Assembly (NCBI RefSeq): GCF_017868775.1
Contig: NZ_CP053381.1
Span: 2,852,001 to 2,916,000 of the forward strand
Direction of reading: 5' to 3'
DNA length: 64,000 nt
Source: Billgrantia sulfidoxydans
Lineage (GTDB): Bacteria > Pseudomonadota > Gammaproteobacteria > Pseudomonadales > Halomonadaceae
Shown: piece after piece, positions 20,394-31,616 of the stretch
Layout of the letters: each line of letters starts with the position of its first letter
Numbering within the stretch: the first letter of the stretch is position 1
Notes under the pieces: generated by a model
What the model saw: the letters and a program-made list of their open reading frames with translations, nothing else
The model's database searches: none
What the model was told of the DNA's origin: nothing
Made by a program: the position numbers and the translations under genes

Positions 20394-20900
20394 ATGACCC
20401 AGGATATTCCCTCTTCCTCCGATGAAAGACCCAGCAAGTCCCAGCTCAAGCGCGAGATGCATGCCCTGCAGGCGCTGGGCGAGCAAATCATCGCCATGAG
20501 TCCCGCCGAACGCGCCCGCTTCCCGCTCTCCGAGGACATGCTGGCAGCGGTCGAGGAAACCGCGCGCATCCGCTCCCACGAGGGGCGCCGGCGCCACATG
20601 CAGTACGTCGGCAAGCTGATGCGGCGCGAGGACCTCGAGGCGATACAGGCCGTGTTCGACGAGATCGAGCAGGAGGCCCGCCGGCGCGATCTGGCCTTCC
20701 ACCGCCTCGAGAAGTGGCGCGACCGCCTGATCGACGAGGGCGACGGCGCCGTCGAGGCGTTCATCGAGGAGCATCCCGACGTCGACCGTCAGGCGCTGCG
20801 CCAGCTGATCCGCAACGCCAAGAGCGAGCGCGAACGGGGCAAGCCCCCCGCCAATGCACGCAAACTGTTCCGGCTGATCCGCGATACGGCCGGTTTGTAA
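20394..20900 (+). CDS. darP: DarP/YjgA, ribosome-associated dual-action factor (DUF615)
   Basis: A 168-residue, highly charged, alpha-helical protein of the YjgA family, shown in E. coli to bind the 50S subunit and aid its late maturation. Family-typical segments are KSQLKREMHALQALGEQI and the C-terminal RKLFRLIR. The start MTQDIP was chosen over an in-frame ATG 14 codons upstream because the added residues are hydrophobic and absent from the family. It sits between pmbA and tldD, a common gammaproteobacterial arrangement. Confidence 0.92.
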   Translation: MTQDIPSSSDERPSKSQLKREMHALQALGEQIIAMSPAERARFPLSEDMLAAVEETARIRSHEGRRRHMQYVGKLMRREDLEAIQAVFDEIEQEARRRDLAFHRLEKWRDRLIDEGDGAVEAFIEEHPDVDRQALRQLIRNAKSERERGKPPANARKLFRLIRDTAGL

Positions 20901-21001
20901 AAGCGCAGGCCCAGGACACAGTCTGCGACCGACCGCCTGGCTTCACGGGGTCGCGGCGGCAGGCTTCCGAGGAGGCGCTGTAACCCCTTCCCTGGGCGCT
21001 A

Positions 21002-21023
21002 CCTACGCCATCCATGGCGTAGG
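21002..21023. repeat. Extragenic palindrome between darP and tldD
   Basis: CCTACGCCAT and ATGGCGTAGG form a perfect 10-bp inverted repeat around two bases. It follows a further GC-rich stretch (about 20960-21000) containing GGAGGCGCTG and GGGCGCTAC, which partly pair. No T-run follows. The gap lies between convergent genes. The layout looks like a repetitive extragenic palindrome, but only one copy was noticed in this window, so the repeat nature is unproven. Confidence 0.4.
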
Positions 21024-21096
21024 ACCTCCCCTCCAGCCTGCCCCCTGCGCCCCCCTCGCCGCCGCTATAGGCACAGTTACGAGACTCTTGCTTCAC

Positions 21097-22551
21097 TCAG
21101 GAGGCAGTTCCGCCTACCGTAAGCTCATCCAGCTTCAGCGTCGGCTGGCCGACGCCCACCGGCACGCCCTGCCCCTCCTTGCCGCAGACGCCAATCCCGG
21201 TGTCGAGCTCCAGGTCGTGGCCGATCATCGACACCCGCCCCATCGCCTCCGGCCCGTTGCCGATCAGCGTCGCGCCCTTCACCGGCACGGTGATCCTGCC
21301 GTCCTCGATCAGGTAGGCCTCGCTGGCCGAGAACACGAACTTGCCCGAGGTGATGTCCACCTGGCCGCCGCCGAAGCTGACCGCATAGATGCCCCGCTTG
21401 ACGCTGGCGAGAATGTCGGCCGGATCGTCCTGGCCGGCCAGCATGTAGGTATTGGTCATGCGCGGCATCGGCATGTGGGCGAACGACTCGCGCCGGGCGT
21501 TGCCGGTGGGCCGCATGCCCATCAGCCGGGCGTTGAGCTTGTCCTGCATGTAGCCGGTGAGGATGCCGTCCTCGATCAGCGGGGTGTACTGCCCCGGCGT
21601 GCCCTCGTCGTCCACGCTCATGGAGCCGCGGCGATCGGCCAGGGTGGCATCGTCCACCACCGTCACGCCCCGCGCGGCAACACGCTGCCCCATGCGCCCG
21701 GCGAACGCGGAGCTGCCCTTGCGGTTGAAGTCACCCTCCAGGCCGTGGCCCACCGCCTCGTGCAGCAGGATCCCCGGCCAGCCGGGGCCGAGCACCACCG
21801 GCATCTGGCCGGCCGGGGCGTCGACCGCCTCCAGGTTGACCAGCGCCTGGCGCACAGCCTCCCTGGCGAAGCGCTCGGCCACGTTGTCATCGCGCAGCCG
21901 CGACATGGCATAGCGCCCGCCGCCACCGGCACTGCCACGCTCACGCCTGCCGTTTCTGACCGCAATGACGCTGACGTTGAAGCGCACCAGCGGCCGAATG
22001 TCCGCCGCCAAGGTGCCGTCGCTGGCGCGTACCAGCACGACCTCGTGCACGCCGGTCAGGGATGCGCTGACCTGGCTGATCGCCGGATCGGCGGCCCGCG
22101 CTACGCGGTCGGCCTGCTTGAGCAGGGCGATCTTCTCCTCGGCCGAGAGGCCCGCCAAGGGATCGATCGAGGCATAGCGCGGCGCGGCCTGGCTCACGAC
22201 CCGCGAGCCGGCCGGCAGGGTCGCGCCGCTGCGCACGATGCCCGACGCCGTCCGCCCGGTCTCGGCCAAGGCGTCGGCGGTGATCTGGTTGGAGTAGGCG
22301 AAGCCCGTCTTCTCTCCCGCCATGGCGCGCACGCCGACACCGCCGTCGATGTTGTAGCCGGCCTCCTTGACCTCGCCGTCCTCGAGGACCCAGCTCTCAT
22401 GCCAGCTCCGCTGGAAGTACAGGTCGGCATAGTCGACGCCGGCCGTCAGCACATGGCCGAGGCCGGCATCGAGCGCATCGATATCCAGCCCGCCGGGGTG
22501 CAGCAGGATCTCGGCGGCGGTATCGAGCATGAACGGGGAAGATGTCGTCAT
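21097..22551 (-). CDS. tldD: TldD metalloprotease
   Basis: Catalytic, zinc-dependent subunit of the TldD/TldE protease. The 484-residue protein (E. coli 481) contains the [11 protein letters not shown] motif (His264, Glu265, His269) and the late [14 protein letters not shown] and [14 protein letters not shown] segments. The start MTTSSPF overlaps the yhdP stop by four bases (ATGA), so it is coupled to the upstream mre-rng-yhdP run. A further ATG 12 codons upstream lies within yhdP and is less likely. Confidence 0.96.
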   Translation of the reverse strand: MTTSSPFMLDTAAEILLHPGGLDIDALDAGLGHVLTAGVDYADLYFQRSWHESWVLEDGEVKEAGYNIDGGVGVRAMAGEKTGFAYSNQITADALAETGRTASGIVRSGATLPAGSRVVSQAAPRYASIDPLAGLSAEEKIALLKQADRVARAADPAISQVSASLTGVHEVVLVRASDGTLAADIRPLVRFNVSVIAVRNGRRERGSAGGGGRYAMSRLRDDNVAERFAREAVRQALVNLEAVDAPAGQMPVVLGPGWPGILLHEAVGHGLEGDFNRKGSSAFAGRMGQRVAARGVTVVDDATLADRRGSMSVDDEGTPGQYTPLIEDGILTGYMQDKLNARLMGMRPTGNARRESFAHMPMPRMTNTYMLAGQDDPADILASVKRGIYAVSFGGGQVDITSGKFVFSASEAYLIEDGRITVPVKGATLIGNGPEAMGRVSMIGHDLELDTGIGVCGKEGQGVPVGVGQPTLKLDELTVGGTAS

Positions 22552-25500
22552 TCGGCGGTTTCCAGTGTGATATCCGGCGAGATCCAAGGACCCCGCACGC
22601 GATAGTGAATTCGGGTGACCCGGTCGATGGCTCTGCCGAAGAGCCGGTCGGCGATGAACAGCGCGCCGCCCACCACCGGCGCCCCGGCAATCACCGCGGC
22701 CAGCGGCAGGCTACTGCTGACGGGCACCGTGACCCCCAGGCGCTGATCCAGCTCCCGCCGGAAGAGATCGACGGTGCCGTCCAGGGTGAAGGAGGTCGCC
22801 GGGCCGTCTATCGTCACCGGGCCATTGGTCTCCAGCACGCCTTCATACAGGGTAGCAGCCCCGCTCACTCGATCGAAAGCCGTGCCCTGGCCGGTGACGT
22901 CGGAAAAATCCATGCGCAGCCGGCGCAGCAGGTTGTCGACGTTGAGCAGACCCACCAGCCGTGCCGTGGGTGACTCGAGGTAGGCGAAACGGCCGTCGCG
23001 CAGCTCGACCTCGACGCTGCCGCGTGAGCGCGCCAGGGCGAACTGCCAGGGGGCACCCGGCCAGGCCAGCTGACTGCGCACCCGGGTCTCGTTGCTGCGG
23101 ATCGAGACCGGCTGGCCGAGGCTCTCCAGCGCCGTGCCCAGGTCGCGCCCGTCGAGATCGATCCGCGAGCGGGTCAGGCTGTCGCCGGCGCCGGCCGACT
23201 CCCAAACAAGCTCCCCCCGCGCCGAGACCTGGCCCAGGGTCAGCCCCAGCGGTGCCACCCGCAGCCGCTGCGGCCCGCCCTCCCAGCGAGCGGTCAGCGG
23301 GCCGATACGCCGCCCCTGGTAGAGGATGTCGGCGATCCGCAGGCGGCCATCGGGCAGCTCGGTGAGCCAGCCGGGCAGAGGCGCCGGGTCGGGCGGCACG
23401 TCGAGCTCCTCGAGCAGGTTGCCGGCGTCCTCCACCCGGGCCGACAGCAGGTCGTCGAGGGTCAGGTGCTCGAGCGCGATATCCAACGGCGCGGAGAGGG
23501 AAGGCCGATAATCGAGGATGCCCTCGAGCAGGTCGCCCTGCAGCCCGACGCGCCAGCCGCCGCCGACTTGCGGACGCGCCTCGGCGCTCATGACGCCAAG
23601 GCAGGTGTCCGGCCCAGCGAGACAGGCGGTTTCCACCCGCAGCAGACGCAGTGGCGAGGCCCCCTCCCTCGCGGTCGCGCGCCCGCCCGATAGCAGCGGC
23701 GCCAGTGCCTCGCCCCACTCAACCGGGTCGAGCCGTGACTGGTAGAGAGTCCCGGTCCAGCCCTCCTGTTCGGGCCACTCGGGAGACTCCGGCAGCCGTC
23801 CCATCCAGAACTGCCCCTGGCCCAGCTCCGACCACGGCACGCCTCGCCAGCGCAGGCGCGTATCGCCGCCCAGCTCGGCCTCCACCCGCTGCTGGTCGAG
23901 GTCGGCCTGCACCCACAGCGGGCGCGTCTCGCCCGCCGTCTTGCCCAGCGGCGCCGGCAGGTCGATGGCGACCCCCTCCAGGCTGCTGTCGAAACGAAAG
24001 CTGTTGCGCGCTTCGCCGAGCGAGAACCGGCCACGCCAGGGCAGGCGCCCCGAGACCCTGGCCGTGAGGTCGCCGATCTCGTAGCGCTGCAGCACGCTGG
24101 CGATCTCGGCGGAGCCGTTGAGGTCGGCATGACCGGCAAGGGTGTCGATCTCGGCCTGGGCCGGACCACCCCACAGGCGTGCCTCCAACTGGCCCACGAG
24201 CCCGCCCTCCTCGTCTTGCTGACGCCAGGCAAGGGGGCCGTGAACGTCCTCGAAAGGCACGTCCAGCGGCAGGTAGTCGAGTCGCTCCAGGGCCACCTCG
24301 GTGTCGAGATCGAGACGAAACCCCTCCTCGTCGCCGAGCCTCGTGGCCAGCTCGATCCGACCGGTGGCCCGCCCTTCGCCGCGCCAGTCGTCCACCTGCT
24401 GCTGCATGCCGTCGACGGGTACGGCACGCAGGTAGCGGTGCAGGGCGTCGCCGTCGGCCGTCAGGTCGCCGCTCACCCTCAGCATCTCATCCTCGAGGAA
24501 GACCCGTCCGTTGCCCGCCTCGACGCCCAGGCTCACGGCATGGTCCACCTCGGCCTCGAGGGTGCCGATACCCGCCGTGAGCCGCCCCTCGAGGGACTCG
24601 ATCGCCGGCCACTCGGGATCGAACGCCAGGCGCCCCTCCTCGATCTCGAGGTCGAGCTGCAGGCGCGGCTCGAGGCCGCTGCCGCCACGCCGCAGCGGCA
24701 GGTGCAGCTTGAGCTCACCCGACGGCACGCGCCCGGCCACCCCCGCGGAGAGCCAGGTATGCAGTTCCTCCCCCAGCACATCGCCGGGCAGCCATTCCTC
24801 CAGCGGCCGCTCCAGGGCATCGGCATCTCGAAAGCGCAGATCGAGCCCCAGGCCCCCGTGCACATCGCCGCCGAGCGCCAGGCCGAAGCTCCCCTCCACC
24901 TCGGCCCCCTGCCAGCCCGCCTCGAGCCGGCGCCCGCTGACGAAGGTGCGCGGCCCCTCGTAGGTCCAGCGCACCTCGCCGCTGGCATGGGAGAGCGCCA
25001 TCGGTGCCTGGTAGAGCTGCGGCACCTTGAACGTCGGCTCACCCACGCCGACGAACTCGACGCGCCCCGAAAGATCCCGCGCCTCGACCCAGGCATCGAG
25101 CGGGCCACCGCCCGGCACCTCATCCCAGGGCTCCACTTCGACCTGGTGCACGGCGGCCTGGGCGACCCAATGGCCGTCACGCCGCCCGACTCCGAGCCCC
25201 GCCACCAGGCCGCGAGGATCCAGGGCGTCGATGGTGCGCACCAGCCCCTCGGGCAGCAGAATGCGCTCGCGCCAGGCAGCCAGCGAAGCCAGCTCGAAGC
25301 GGCTGGTGGTCAGCCACCAGCCCTCGGCGTCACTGCGCACATGCCAGAAATGCGGCAGGGCCGGCTCGTGCTCGAGCTCGAGCTCGCGCGGTTCGGCCCA
25401 GTCGGCAGCGGCAGCATCGCCCTGCAGCCAGGCTTGCCAACCCTCGTCGTTGCGCAGCCACTGGCCGCGCGCCTTGAACGGTTCCAGCACGATCGGCTCG

Positions 25501-26381
25501 TCGTTGCGACGCAGCGCCAGCCGGGGCACGTCGATGTCGACGCGTGCATCGGCCAGCTCACCGCGGTGCCAGCGCCCCCACAGGGTGACGTCGCCGCTGG
25601 CGTCCTCCAGCCGCAGGGGATCGTCGGGAGTGAATACCTCGACCAGGTCGATCAGCGTGCCGAGCTTCATCCTGGCCTGAAGGGCCGCGCTGAAATCGCG
25701 AAAACCGGTAGGTCCCGGGAAGACCTCCAGCGCGGCCTGCAGCGTGGCCTCCTCCTGCCCCTCGAGGTGCACCTCGCCCTCCAGATGCGCTCGGCGCTCG
25801 TCACCGGTGAGCAGCAGCCGCGGCGCCAGCATCTCGACCCGGCGCTCGCGGCCGTGCAGTACCAGCCGCACGTTGTCCACCCAGGCTCGCTGGCGCAGCA
25901 GTAGCCCGACCCAGGCGTCGAGCTGTTCGAGGTGGAATTCACCTTCCAGCAGTTCGGGGGGGATCTGGGCCGGGTCCGGCCAGTGCCACCCGCCCTGCTC
26001 GTCCTGGTAGAGATGCAGCGTCATCCCGCTCATGCGGGCATCGGCGACCACCGGCACGCCGTTGCGCAGGCTCGCCGAGGTATCGAGCCGCAGGCGTGCA
26101 TGCTCGACCTCCAGCAGCGGCAGGCCGGCACTCCCGGCCCGGGTGCTGAGCGACAGCCCGCGCCCCTCGATCACCGGGTCGAGCCGGGCCAGCCTGGCAT
26201 CGAACTCACGCAACTGAACCGCCGCACCCGTGCGCGCCGCGAGCAACCGCTCGACGCGTGGCGCCACCTGGTCGGCCTGGGACAGGACGAGCCGCAGTGC
26301 CACCACGAGCACGGCGACAAGCGTCAGCACCACGGCCAGCAGGGTGAGGGCCCAGCGTCCTATCCGGCGTGAAGGAGGCAT
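22548..26381 (-). CDS. yhdP: YhdP, AsmA-like inter-membrane phospholipid transport protein
   Basis: A 1277-residue envelope protein of the YhdP/TIGR02099 family. E. coli YhdP, together with TamB and YdbH, carries phospholipids to the outer membrane through a long beta groove. One N-terminal membrane helix (about residues 9-33) is followed by a very long beta-rich periplasmic part, and an AsmA-like C-terminal region (about 1100-1277, including [26 protein letters not shown]). The length matches E. coli (1266). It lies seven bases after rng and overlaps tldD, the same order as in Pseudomonas. Confidence 0.93.
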   Translation of the reverse strand: MPPSRRIGRWALTLLAVVLTLVAVLVVALRLVLSQADQVAPRVERLLAARTGAAVQLREFDARLARLDPVIEGRGLSLSTRAGSAGLPLLEVEHARLRLDTSASLRNGVPVVADARMSGMTLHLYQDEQGGWHWPDPAQIPPELLEGEFHLEQLDAWVGLLLRQRAWVDNVRLVLHGRERRVEMLAPRLLLTGDERRAHLEGEVHLEGQEEATLQAALEVFPGPTGFRDFSAALQARMKLGTLIDLVEVFTPDDPLRLEDASGDVTLWGRWHRGELADARVDIDVPRLALRRNDEPIVLEPFKARGQWLRNDEGWQAWLQGDAAAADWAEPRELELEHEPALPHFWHVRSDAEGWWLTTSRFELASLAAWRERILLPEGLVRTIDALDPRGLVAGLGVGRRDGHWVAQAAVHQVEVEPWDEVPGGGPLDAWVEARDLSGRVEFVGVGEPTFKVPQLYQAPMALSHASGEVRWTYEGPRTFVSGRRLEAGWQGAEVEGSFGLALGGDVHGGLGLDLRFRDADALERPLEEWLPGDVLGEELHTWLSAGVAGRVPSGELKLHLPLRRGGSGLEPRLQLDLEIEEGRLAFDPEWPAIESLEGRLTAGIGTLEAEVDHAVSLGVEAGNGRVFLEDEMLRVSGDLTADGDALHRYLRAVPVDGMQQQVDDWRGEGRATGRIELATRLGDEEGFRLDLDTEVALERLDYLPLDVPFEDVHGPLAWRQQDEEGGLVGQLEARLWGGPAQAEIDTLAGHADLNGSAEIASVLQRYEIGDLTARVSGRLPWRGRFSLGEARNSFRFDSSLEGVAIDLPAPLGKTAGETRPLWVQADLDQQRVEAELGGDTRLRWRGVPWSELGQGQFWMGRLPESPEWPEQEGWTGTLYQSRLDPVEWGEALAPLLSGGRATAREGASPLRLLRVETACLAGPDTCLGVMSAEARPQVGGGWRVGLQGDLLEGILDYRPSLSAPLDIALEHLTLDDLLSARVEDAGNLLEELDVPPDPAPLPGWLTELPDGRLRIADILYQGRRIGPLTARWEGGPQRLRVAPLGLTLGQVSARGELVWESAGAGDSLTRSRIDLDGRDLGTALESLGQPVSIRSNETRVRSQLAWPGAPWQFALARSRGSVEVELRDGRFAYLESPTARLVGLLNVDNLLRRLRMDFSDVTGQGTAFDRVSGAATLYEGVLETNGPVTIDGPATSFTLDGTVDLFRRELDQRLGVTVPVSSSLPLAAVIAGAPVVGGALFIADRLFGRAIDRVTRIHYRVRGPWISPDITLETAE

Positions 26382-26388
26382 CGGACCC

Positions 26389-27852
26389 TCACATCAGCAC
26401 GATGTCGTACTGCTCCTGGGAGTAGTGGCTCTCGACCTGGAAGCGAATGGTCTTGCCGATGAACGCCTCCAGGTCGGCCACGGCCGCGGACTCCTCGTCG
26501 AGCAGCCGATCCACCACCGGCTGAGAGGCCAACACCATGTAGGTTTCGGCGTTGTAGGCGCGCTCTTCACGCAGAATCTCGCGGAAGATCTCGTAGCATA
26601 CCGTCTCGGCGGTCTTCAGGGTGCCGCGGCCGCTGCAGGTGGGGCACGACTCGCACAGGGTCTGCTCCAGGCTTTCACGGGTACGCTTGCGCGTCAGCTG
26701 TACCAGCCCCAGCTCGGTGACGCCGGTGCACTTGGTCTTGGCGTGATCGCGCTCCAGCGCCTTCTCGAGCACCCGCAGCACCTGGCGCTGATGCTCCGGG
26801 TCCTCCATGTCGATGAAGTCGATGATGATGATGCCGCCGAGGTTGCGCAGGCGCAGCTGGCGGGCGATGGCGTTGGCCGCCTCGAGGTTGGTCTTGAAGA
26901 TGGTTTCCTCGAGGTTGCGATGGCCCACGTAGCCGCCGGTATTGACGTCGATGGTGGTCATCGCCTCGGTGGGGTCGATCACCAGGTAGCCGCCGGACTT
27001 GAGCTGCACCTTGCGCCCCAGCGCCTTTTGGATCTCGTCCTCGACGCTGTAGAGGTCGAAGATCGGCCGCTCCCCGGGGTAGTACTCGATACGCGCCGAG
27101 GAATCCGGCATGAACTCCTCGGCGAACTCGAGCAGCTTGACGTAGTTCTCCCGCGAGTCGATGCGCACCTTCTCGATCTCGTCGCGCATCAGGTCGCGCA
27201 GGGTGCGGATGAACAGCGGCAGGTCGTCGTAGATGACACTGGGTGCCGGCGCGGTCACCTTGCGCTCGCTGACCTTGCGCCACAGCCGCAGGAGAAAATG
27301 CATGTCGGCATAGAGTTCCTCCTTGCCCACGTTCTCCGCTGCCGTGCGCACGATGAAGCCGCCGGTGATCTCGATCTCCTGCTCGGTCTGACAGAGCTCG
27401 AGCAGCTCGCGCAGACGCTCGCGCTCGCGCTCATCCTCGATGCGCTGGGAGACGCCATGATGGGGGGAGTCGGGCATGTACACCAGGTAGCGCGACGGCA
27501 CCGAGAGATGGGTGGTCAACCGCGCTCCCTTGGTGCCGATGGGGTCCTTGGTGACCTGGACCACCAGAGCCTGGCCCTCGTGCAGCAGCTGGCCGATGGA
27601 CGCCTGCTCCTCCGGCGGGGTGCCGGGCGGCATCACCTCGTGGGCATGGATGAAGGCCGCACGATCGAGGCCGATATCGACGAAGGCCGCCTGCATGCCG
27701 GGGAGCACCCGCACCACGCGACCCTTGTAGATATTGCCGACGATGCCGCGTCGGCGCGTCCGCTCGATCAGCGCCTCCTGCAGCACGCCATTCTCCACCA
27801 CCGCCACGCGGGTTTCCATCGGCGTCAGGTTGATCAGTACTTCGCCGCTCAT
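26389..27852 (-). CDS. rng: Ribonuclease G
   Basis: Endoribonuclease of the RNase E/G family, acting in 16S rRNA 5'-end maturation and mRNA decay. The 487 residues contain an S1 RNA-binding domain (about 36-125), the 5'-sensor region, and the DNase I-like catalytic part with metal ligands Asp302 (TIDVNTG) and Asp346 (IIDFIDM). The zinc-link is CPTC (Cys403, Cys406). It lacks the long RNase E C-terminal scaffold. Between maf and yhdP in the mreBCD-maf-rng run. Confidence 0.97.
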   Translation of the reverse strand: MSGEVLINLTPMETRVAVVENGVLQEALIERTRRRGIVGNIYKGRVVRVLPGMQAAFVDIGLDRAAFIHAHEVMPPGTPPEEQASIGQLLHEGQALVVQVTKDPIGTKGARLTTHLSVPSRYLVYMPDSPHHGVSQRIEDERERERLRELLELCQTEQEIEITGGFIVRTAAENVGKEELYADMHFLLRLWRKVSERKVTAPAPSVIYDDLPLFIRTLRDLMRDEIEKVRIDSRENYVKLLEFAEEFMPDSSARIEYYPGERPIFDLYSVEDEIQKALGRKVQLKSGGYLVIDPTEAMTTIDVNTGGYVGHRNLEETIFKTNLEAANAIARQLRLRNLGGIIIIDFIDMEDPEHQRQVLRVLEKALERDHAKTKCTGVTELGLVQLTRKRTRESLEQTLCESCPTCSGRGTLKTAETVCYEIFREILREERAYNAETYMVLASQPVVDRLLDEESAAVADLEAFIGKTIRFQVESHYSQEQYDIVLM

Positions 27853-27905
27853 GCGGAGGTCCTTGTCCAGTTCAGTCTTCGCCGCATTATGACATAGTGA
27901 TGCGG

Positions 27906-28511
27906 CTAGACAGCATTACCGACTGCGTGCCACAGCGGCACGCCCTGTCGTTCGAGCAGCCGCGCCGTCTCGAACAGCGGCAACCCGACCACCGCCGAGT
28001 GGCTGCCCTCGATGCGTTCGACGAAGATCGCCGCCAACCCCTGGATGGCGTAGCCGCCCGCCTTGTCGGCCGGCTCACCGGTAGCCCAGTAGGCCGCCAT
28101 CTCCCTTTCGTCGATCCGGCGCATGCACACCCGCGTGGCCACGCAGGCGTCGAGCAGGCCGGCAGGCCCCGTCACGGCCACGGCGGTAAGCACCTCGTGA
28201 GCGCGCCCCGACAGCAGGCGCAGCATGGCGGCCGCCTCGGCGCGGTCGGCAGGCTTGCCGAGAATCCGGCCGTCGCATACCACGGCGGTATCCGAACCCA
28301 GCGTCGGCAGCGTGGTGAGCCGTCCTCCCGCCACCGCCTTGTCCCGCGCCAGACGCACGACATAGGCTTCCGGGCGCTCTCCGGCAAGTGGTGACTCGTC
28401 GATGTCGACCGGCCTCACTTCGGCCGCCACGCCAATGCTGGCCAGCAGCTCGCGCCGCCGCGGCGAGGCCGACGCCAGACACAGTACGGCAGGGCTCGAC
28501 GCCTCGGTCAT
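27906..28511 (-). CDS. maf: Maf-family nucleotide pyrophosphatase (YhdE type)
   Basis: A 201-residue house-cleaning enzyme that hydrolyses dTTP, UTP and modified pyrimidine triphosphates to monophosphates. The phosphate-binding motif [10 protein letters not shown] (13-22), the catalytic [11 protein letters not shown] with Asp74 and the [10 protein letters not shown] segment are intact. The arrangement suits the YhdE subgroup next to mreD and rng, as in E. coli and Pseudomonas. It is 13 bases after mreD. Confidence 0.93.
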   Translation of the reverse strand: MTEASSPAVLCLASASPRRRELLASIGVAAEVRPVDIDESPLAGERPEAYVVRLARDKAVAGGRLTTLPTLGSDTAVVCDGRILGKPADRAEAAAMLRLLSGRAHEVLTAVAVTGPAGLLDACVATRVCMRRIDEREMAAYWATGEPADKAGGYAIQGLAAIFVERIEGSHSAVVGLPLFETARLLERQGVPLWHAVGNAV

Positions 28512-28524
28512 GGGAGCCGCTCCA

Positions 28525-29016
28525 TCAGTCGTGACTCAGCAGGCGACGTTCCAGCGCCTGGAACATGGTGACCAGCCAAGGCCACAGCGCCGCGCCGATG
28601 AGCGATGGCAGCAGGAAGGCGAGGTGCATCGAGAAGGGGCCGAACAGGGTACGCAGCCACTGCTCGACCAGCTGCACCAGCCCCAGCAGCACCAGGATCA
28701 GCAGCGCCTGCTGGACCAGGGAGTAGGTGCGAAAGCGCGGATAGACCAGCGCCGAGAGGAAGGCCAGCAGCGACAGGGTCAAGGCGTTCTGGCCCAGCGG
28801 GGCGCCTTCGATGAGATCGAGCAGGATGCCGAGCACGAAGCCGTGCAGCACACCGACCCGGTCGGGCGTGGCCATGCACCAGTAGATCAGCATCAGGCCG
28901 AGCCAGTCGGGACGCCAGATCTGCCAGCCTTCGGCCAGCGGCATCACCTGCAGGCACAGCGCCAGGAGCAGGGTGACCCACACCCAGGCCAGAGGCGTTC
29001 GCGGTCCGCTCGGCAT
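28525..29016 (-). CDS. mreD: Rod shape-determining protein MreD
   Basis: A 163-residue integral membrane protein with about five hydrophobic segments, part of the MreBCD-RodA-PBP2 elongation complex. The segment [30 protein letters not shown] is diagnostic. The start [11 protein letters not shown] overlaps the mreC stop by one base (TGATG) and has GGAG upstream, so translation is coupled. Confidence 0.93.
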   Translation of the reverse strand: MPSGPRTPLAWVWVTLLLALCLQVMPLAEGWQIWRPDWLGLMLIYWCMATPDRVGVLHGFVLGILLDLIEGAPLGQNALTLSLLAFLSALVYPRFRTYSLVQQALLILVLLGLVQLVEQWLRTLFGPFSMHLAFLLPSLIGAALWPWLVTMFQALERRLLSHD

Positions 29017-29948
29017 CAGCTCTGCTCCTCCGTGGCGGGAAGGAGGGAGGCGTCGACCTCGCCCCCCTCGCTCTCCTCGGGTTCGGGCAGTTCGCGATCC
29101 CACATCTCATCCTCCGGGACCGGCGCCGGCTCGGGCGGGAAGATCAGCAGGAAGTGTCGCGAACGCTGCAGGCGCGCCACCGGCTCGGCCGTCACCCGGG
29201 CGAAGGGCTGACCCGGGTCGTGCACCACCTCGGTGATTCTTGCCACCGGATACCCCGGCGGGAAGCGCCCGGCCAACCCGGAGGTCACCAGCAGATCCCC
29301 CTCGCGGATGTCGGCCGTGTCGGGCACGTGCACGACGCGCAGGGAGTCGTACTGGCCGCTGCCCTGCAGCACGAAGCGCAGCCCGTTGCGATTGACCTGG
29401 ACCGGCAGCGCATGGCTGGCATCCGCCACCATCAGCACCCGGCTGGAGTAGGCCGAAACGGCCGTCACCTGCCCCACCAGCCCCGAGGCATCCAGCACCG
29501 GCTGGCCCACGTAGACGCCATTGCGACGCCCGCGATCGATCACCATCTGGTGGGTGAACGGGTCGGAGTCCAGGGAGAGCAGCTCGGCGGTGATGTACTC
29601 CGCCTCCGAGCGCGCCGCGGCACCCAGCAGCTCGCGCAGGCGCACGTTCTCCGCTGTCAGGCTCGACATGTGCTGCACCCGGTGCGACAGGTGCAGGATC
29701 TGCTCGCGCAGCCGGCGGTTCTCCTCCACCAGGCCACGCTGGTCGGAAAGCGCCAGCGACCCCCAGGCCAGAATGTCGCTGGGCACGGCGACCAGCCACT
29801 GGATCGGCGCCACGACGGTGGTCAGCTGCGCTCGGACCTCTTCCATACGGGTAAAGCGGTGATCGACGAACATCAAGGCAGAAGCGGCCACCGCACACAG
29901 CAGCATGCGGTAACCGGGCACAGAACCGTGCGAGAACAGCGGTTTAAT
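29016..29948 (-). CDS. mreC: Rod shape-determining protein MreC, apparent AUU start
   Basis: Periplasmic scaffold of the elongation machinery: one membrane helix, a coiled coil (about residues 70-115), then a beta-rich domain with SGLVGQVTAVSAYSSRVLMVAD and VTSGLAGRFPPGYPVARI. The upstream frame contains no ATG. E. coli MreC begins MKPIFSRG; here the frame reads I-K-P-L-F-S-H-G, with ATT exactly where the initiator Met should be and a GGGGGGA ribosome-binding site seven bases before it. The next possible start, GTG at 29921, lacks a ribosome-binding site and would remove the conserved N-terminus. I therefore place the start at the ATT codon (310 residues). It overlaps mreD by one base. An acidic C-terminal tail follows the conserved core. 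Confidence 0.9.
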   Translation of the reverse strand: MKPLFSHGSVPGYRMLLCAVAASALMFVDHRFTRMEEVRAQLTTVVAPIQWLVAVPSDILAWGSLALSDQRGLVEENRRLREQILHLSHRVQHMSSLTAENVRLRELLGAAARSEAEYITAELLSLDSDPFTHQMVIDRGRRNGVYVGQPVLDASGLVGQVTAVSAYSSRVLMVADASHALPVQVNRNGLRFVLQGSGQYDSLRVVHVPDTADIREGDLLVTSGLAGRFPPGYPVARITEVVHDPGQPFARVTAEPVARLQRSRHFLLIFPPEPAPVPEDEMWDRELPEPEESEGGEVDASLLPATEEQS

Positions 29949-30037
29949 AGACGTTCCCCCCGCACCGGGCGCAGCACGTCGGCTGGCCGCGCCTGTTCAT
30001 CCGTCGATTCGCACTGGTAGGCGGTCTGGCGCCAGCG

Positions 30038-31087
<1,050 letters not shown>

Positions 31088-31256
31088 CTAGTGCAGACCG
31101 GGGACCAGTGCGGAGGCAAACGGTATCATCGCGGCCCCCGTGCAGCAAGCGACATGGCGCCGCCGCGGGTGCGAGAAGAGTGCCCGCCACGCGCCGGATA
31201 TGGTACCTTTTCCTGCTGTGCATAACACTCCCAATCCGTGCGAGGACACTCAGCTC

Positions 31257-31544
31257 ATGGCGCTTGAACACGCAGACGTGCAGCGGGCCGCCCATCTGGC
31301 CCGCCTCGGCCTGACCGACGACGAAGCCGCCCGCTACGTGGACGACCTAGGCCGCATTCTCGAGATGGTCGACATGCTCCAGGGGCTCGACACCGAGGGC
31401 GTCGCGCCGCTGGCTCACCCGCTCGACGTCACCCAGCGCCTGCGCGCCGACGAAGTCACCGAAAGCGACCAGCGCGGCCGCTTCCAGCGCTGCGCGCCGG
31501 CCGTGGAGAACGGGCTCTACCTCGTGCCTCGCGTCGTCGAATGA
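31257..31544 (+). CDS. gatC: Asp-tRNA(Asn)/Glu-tRNA(Gln) amidotransferase subunit C
   Basis: A 95-residue clamp subunit of the GatCAB transamidosome, which converts misacylated Glu-tRNA(Gln) and/or Asp-tRNA(Asn) to the amide form. It has the family pattern of VQRAAHLARLGLTDDEA and the late PAVENGLYLVPRVVE. The start MALEHADV follows a GAGGA site; an earlier in-frame ATG would add a non-conserved Arg/Cys-rich leader. It is first of gatC-gatA-gatB. Confidence 0.93.
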   Translation: MALEHADVQRAAHLARLGLTDDEAARYVDDLGRILEMVDMLQGLDTEGVAPLAHPLDVTQRLRADEVTESDQRGRFQRCAPAVENGLYLVPRVVE

Positions 31545-31616
31545 GCCCCGACCGCCCGTCGGTCACCTCTGGACCCACTTTCTCTCTCACGGCACGCCTT
31601 CATGGAGCCATGCCGC

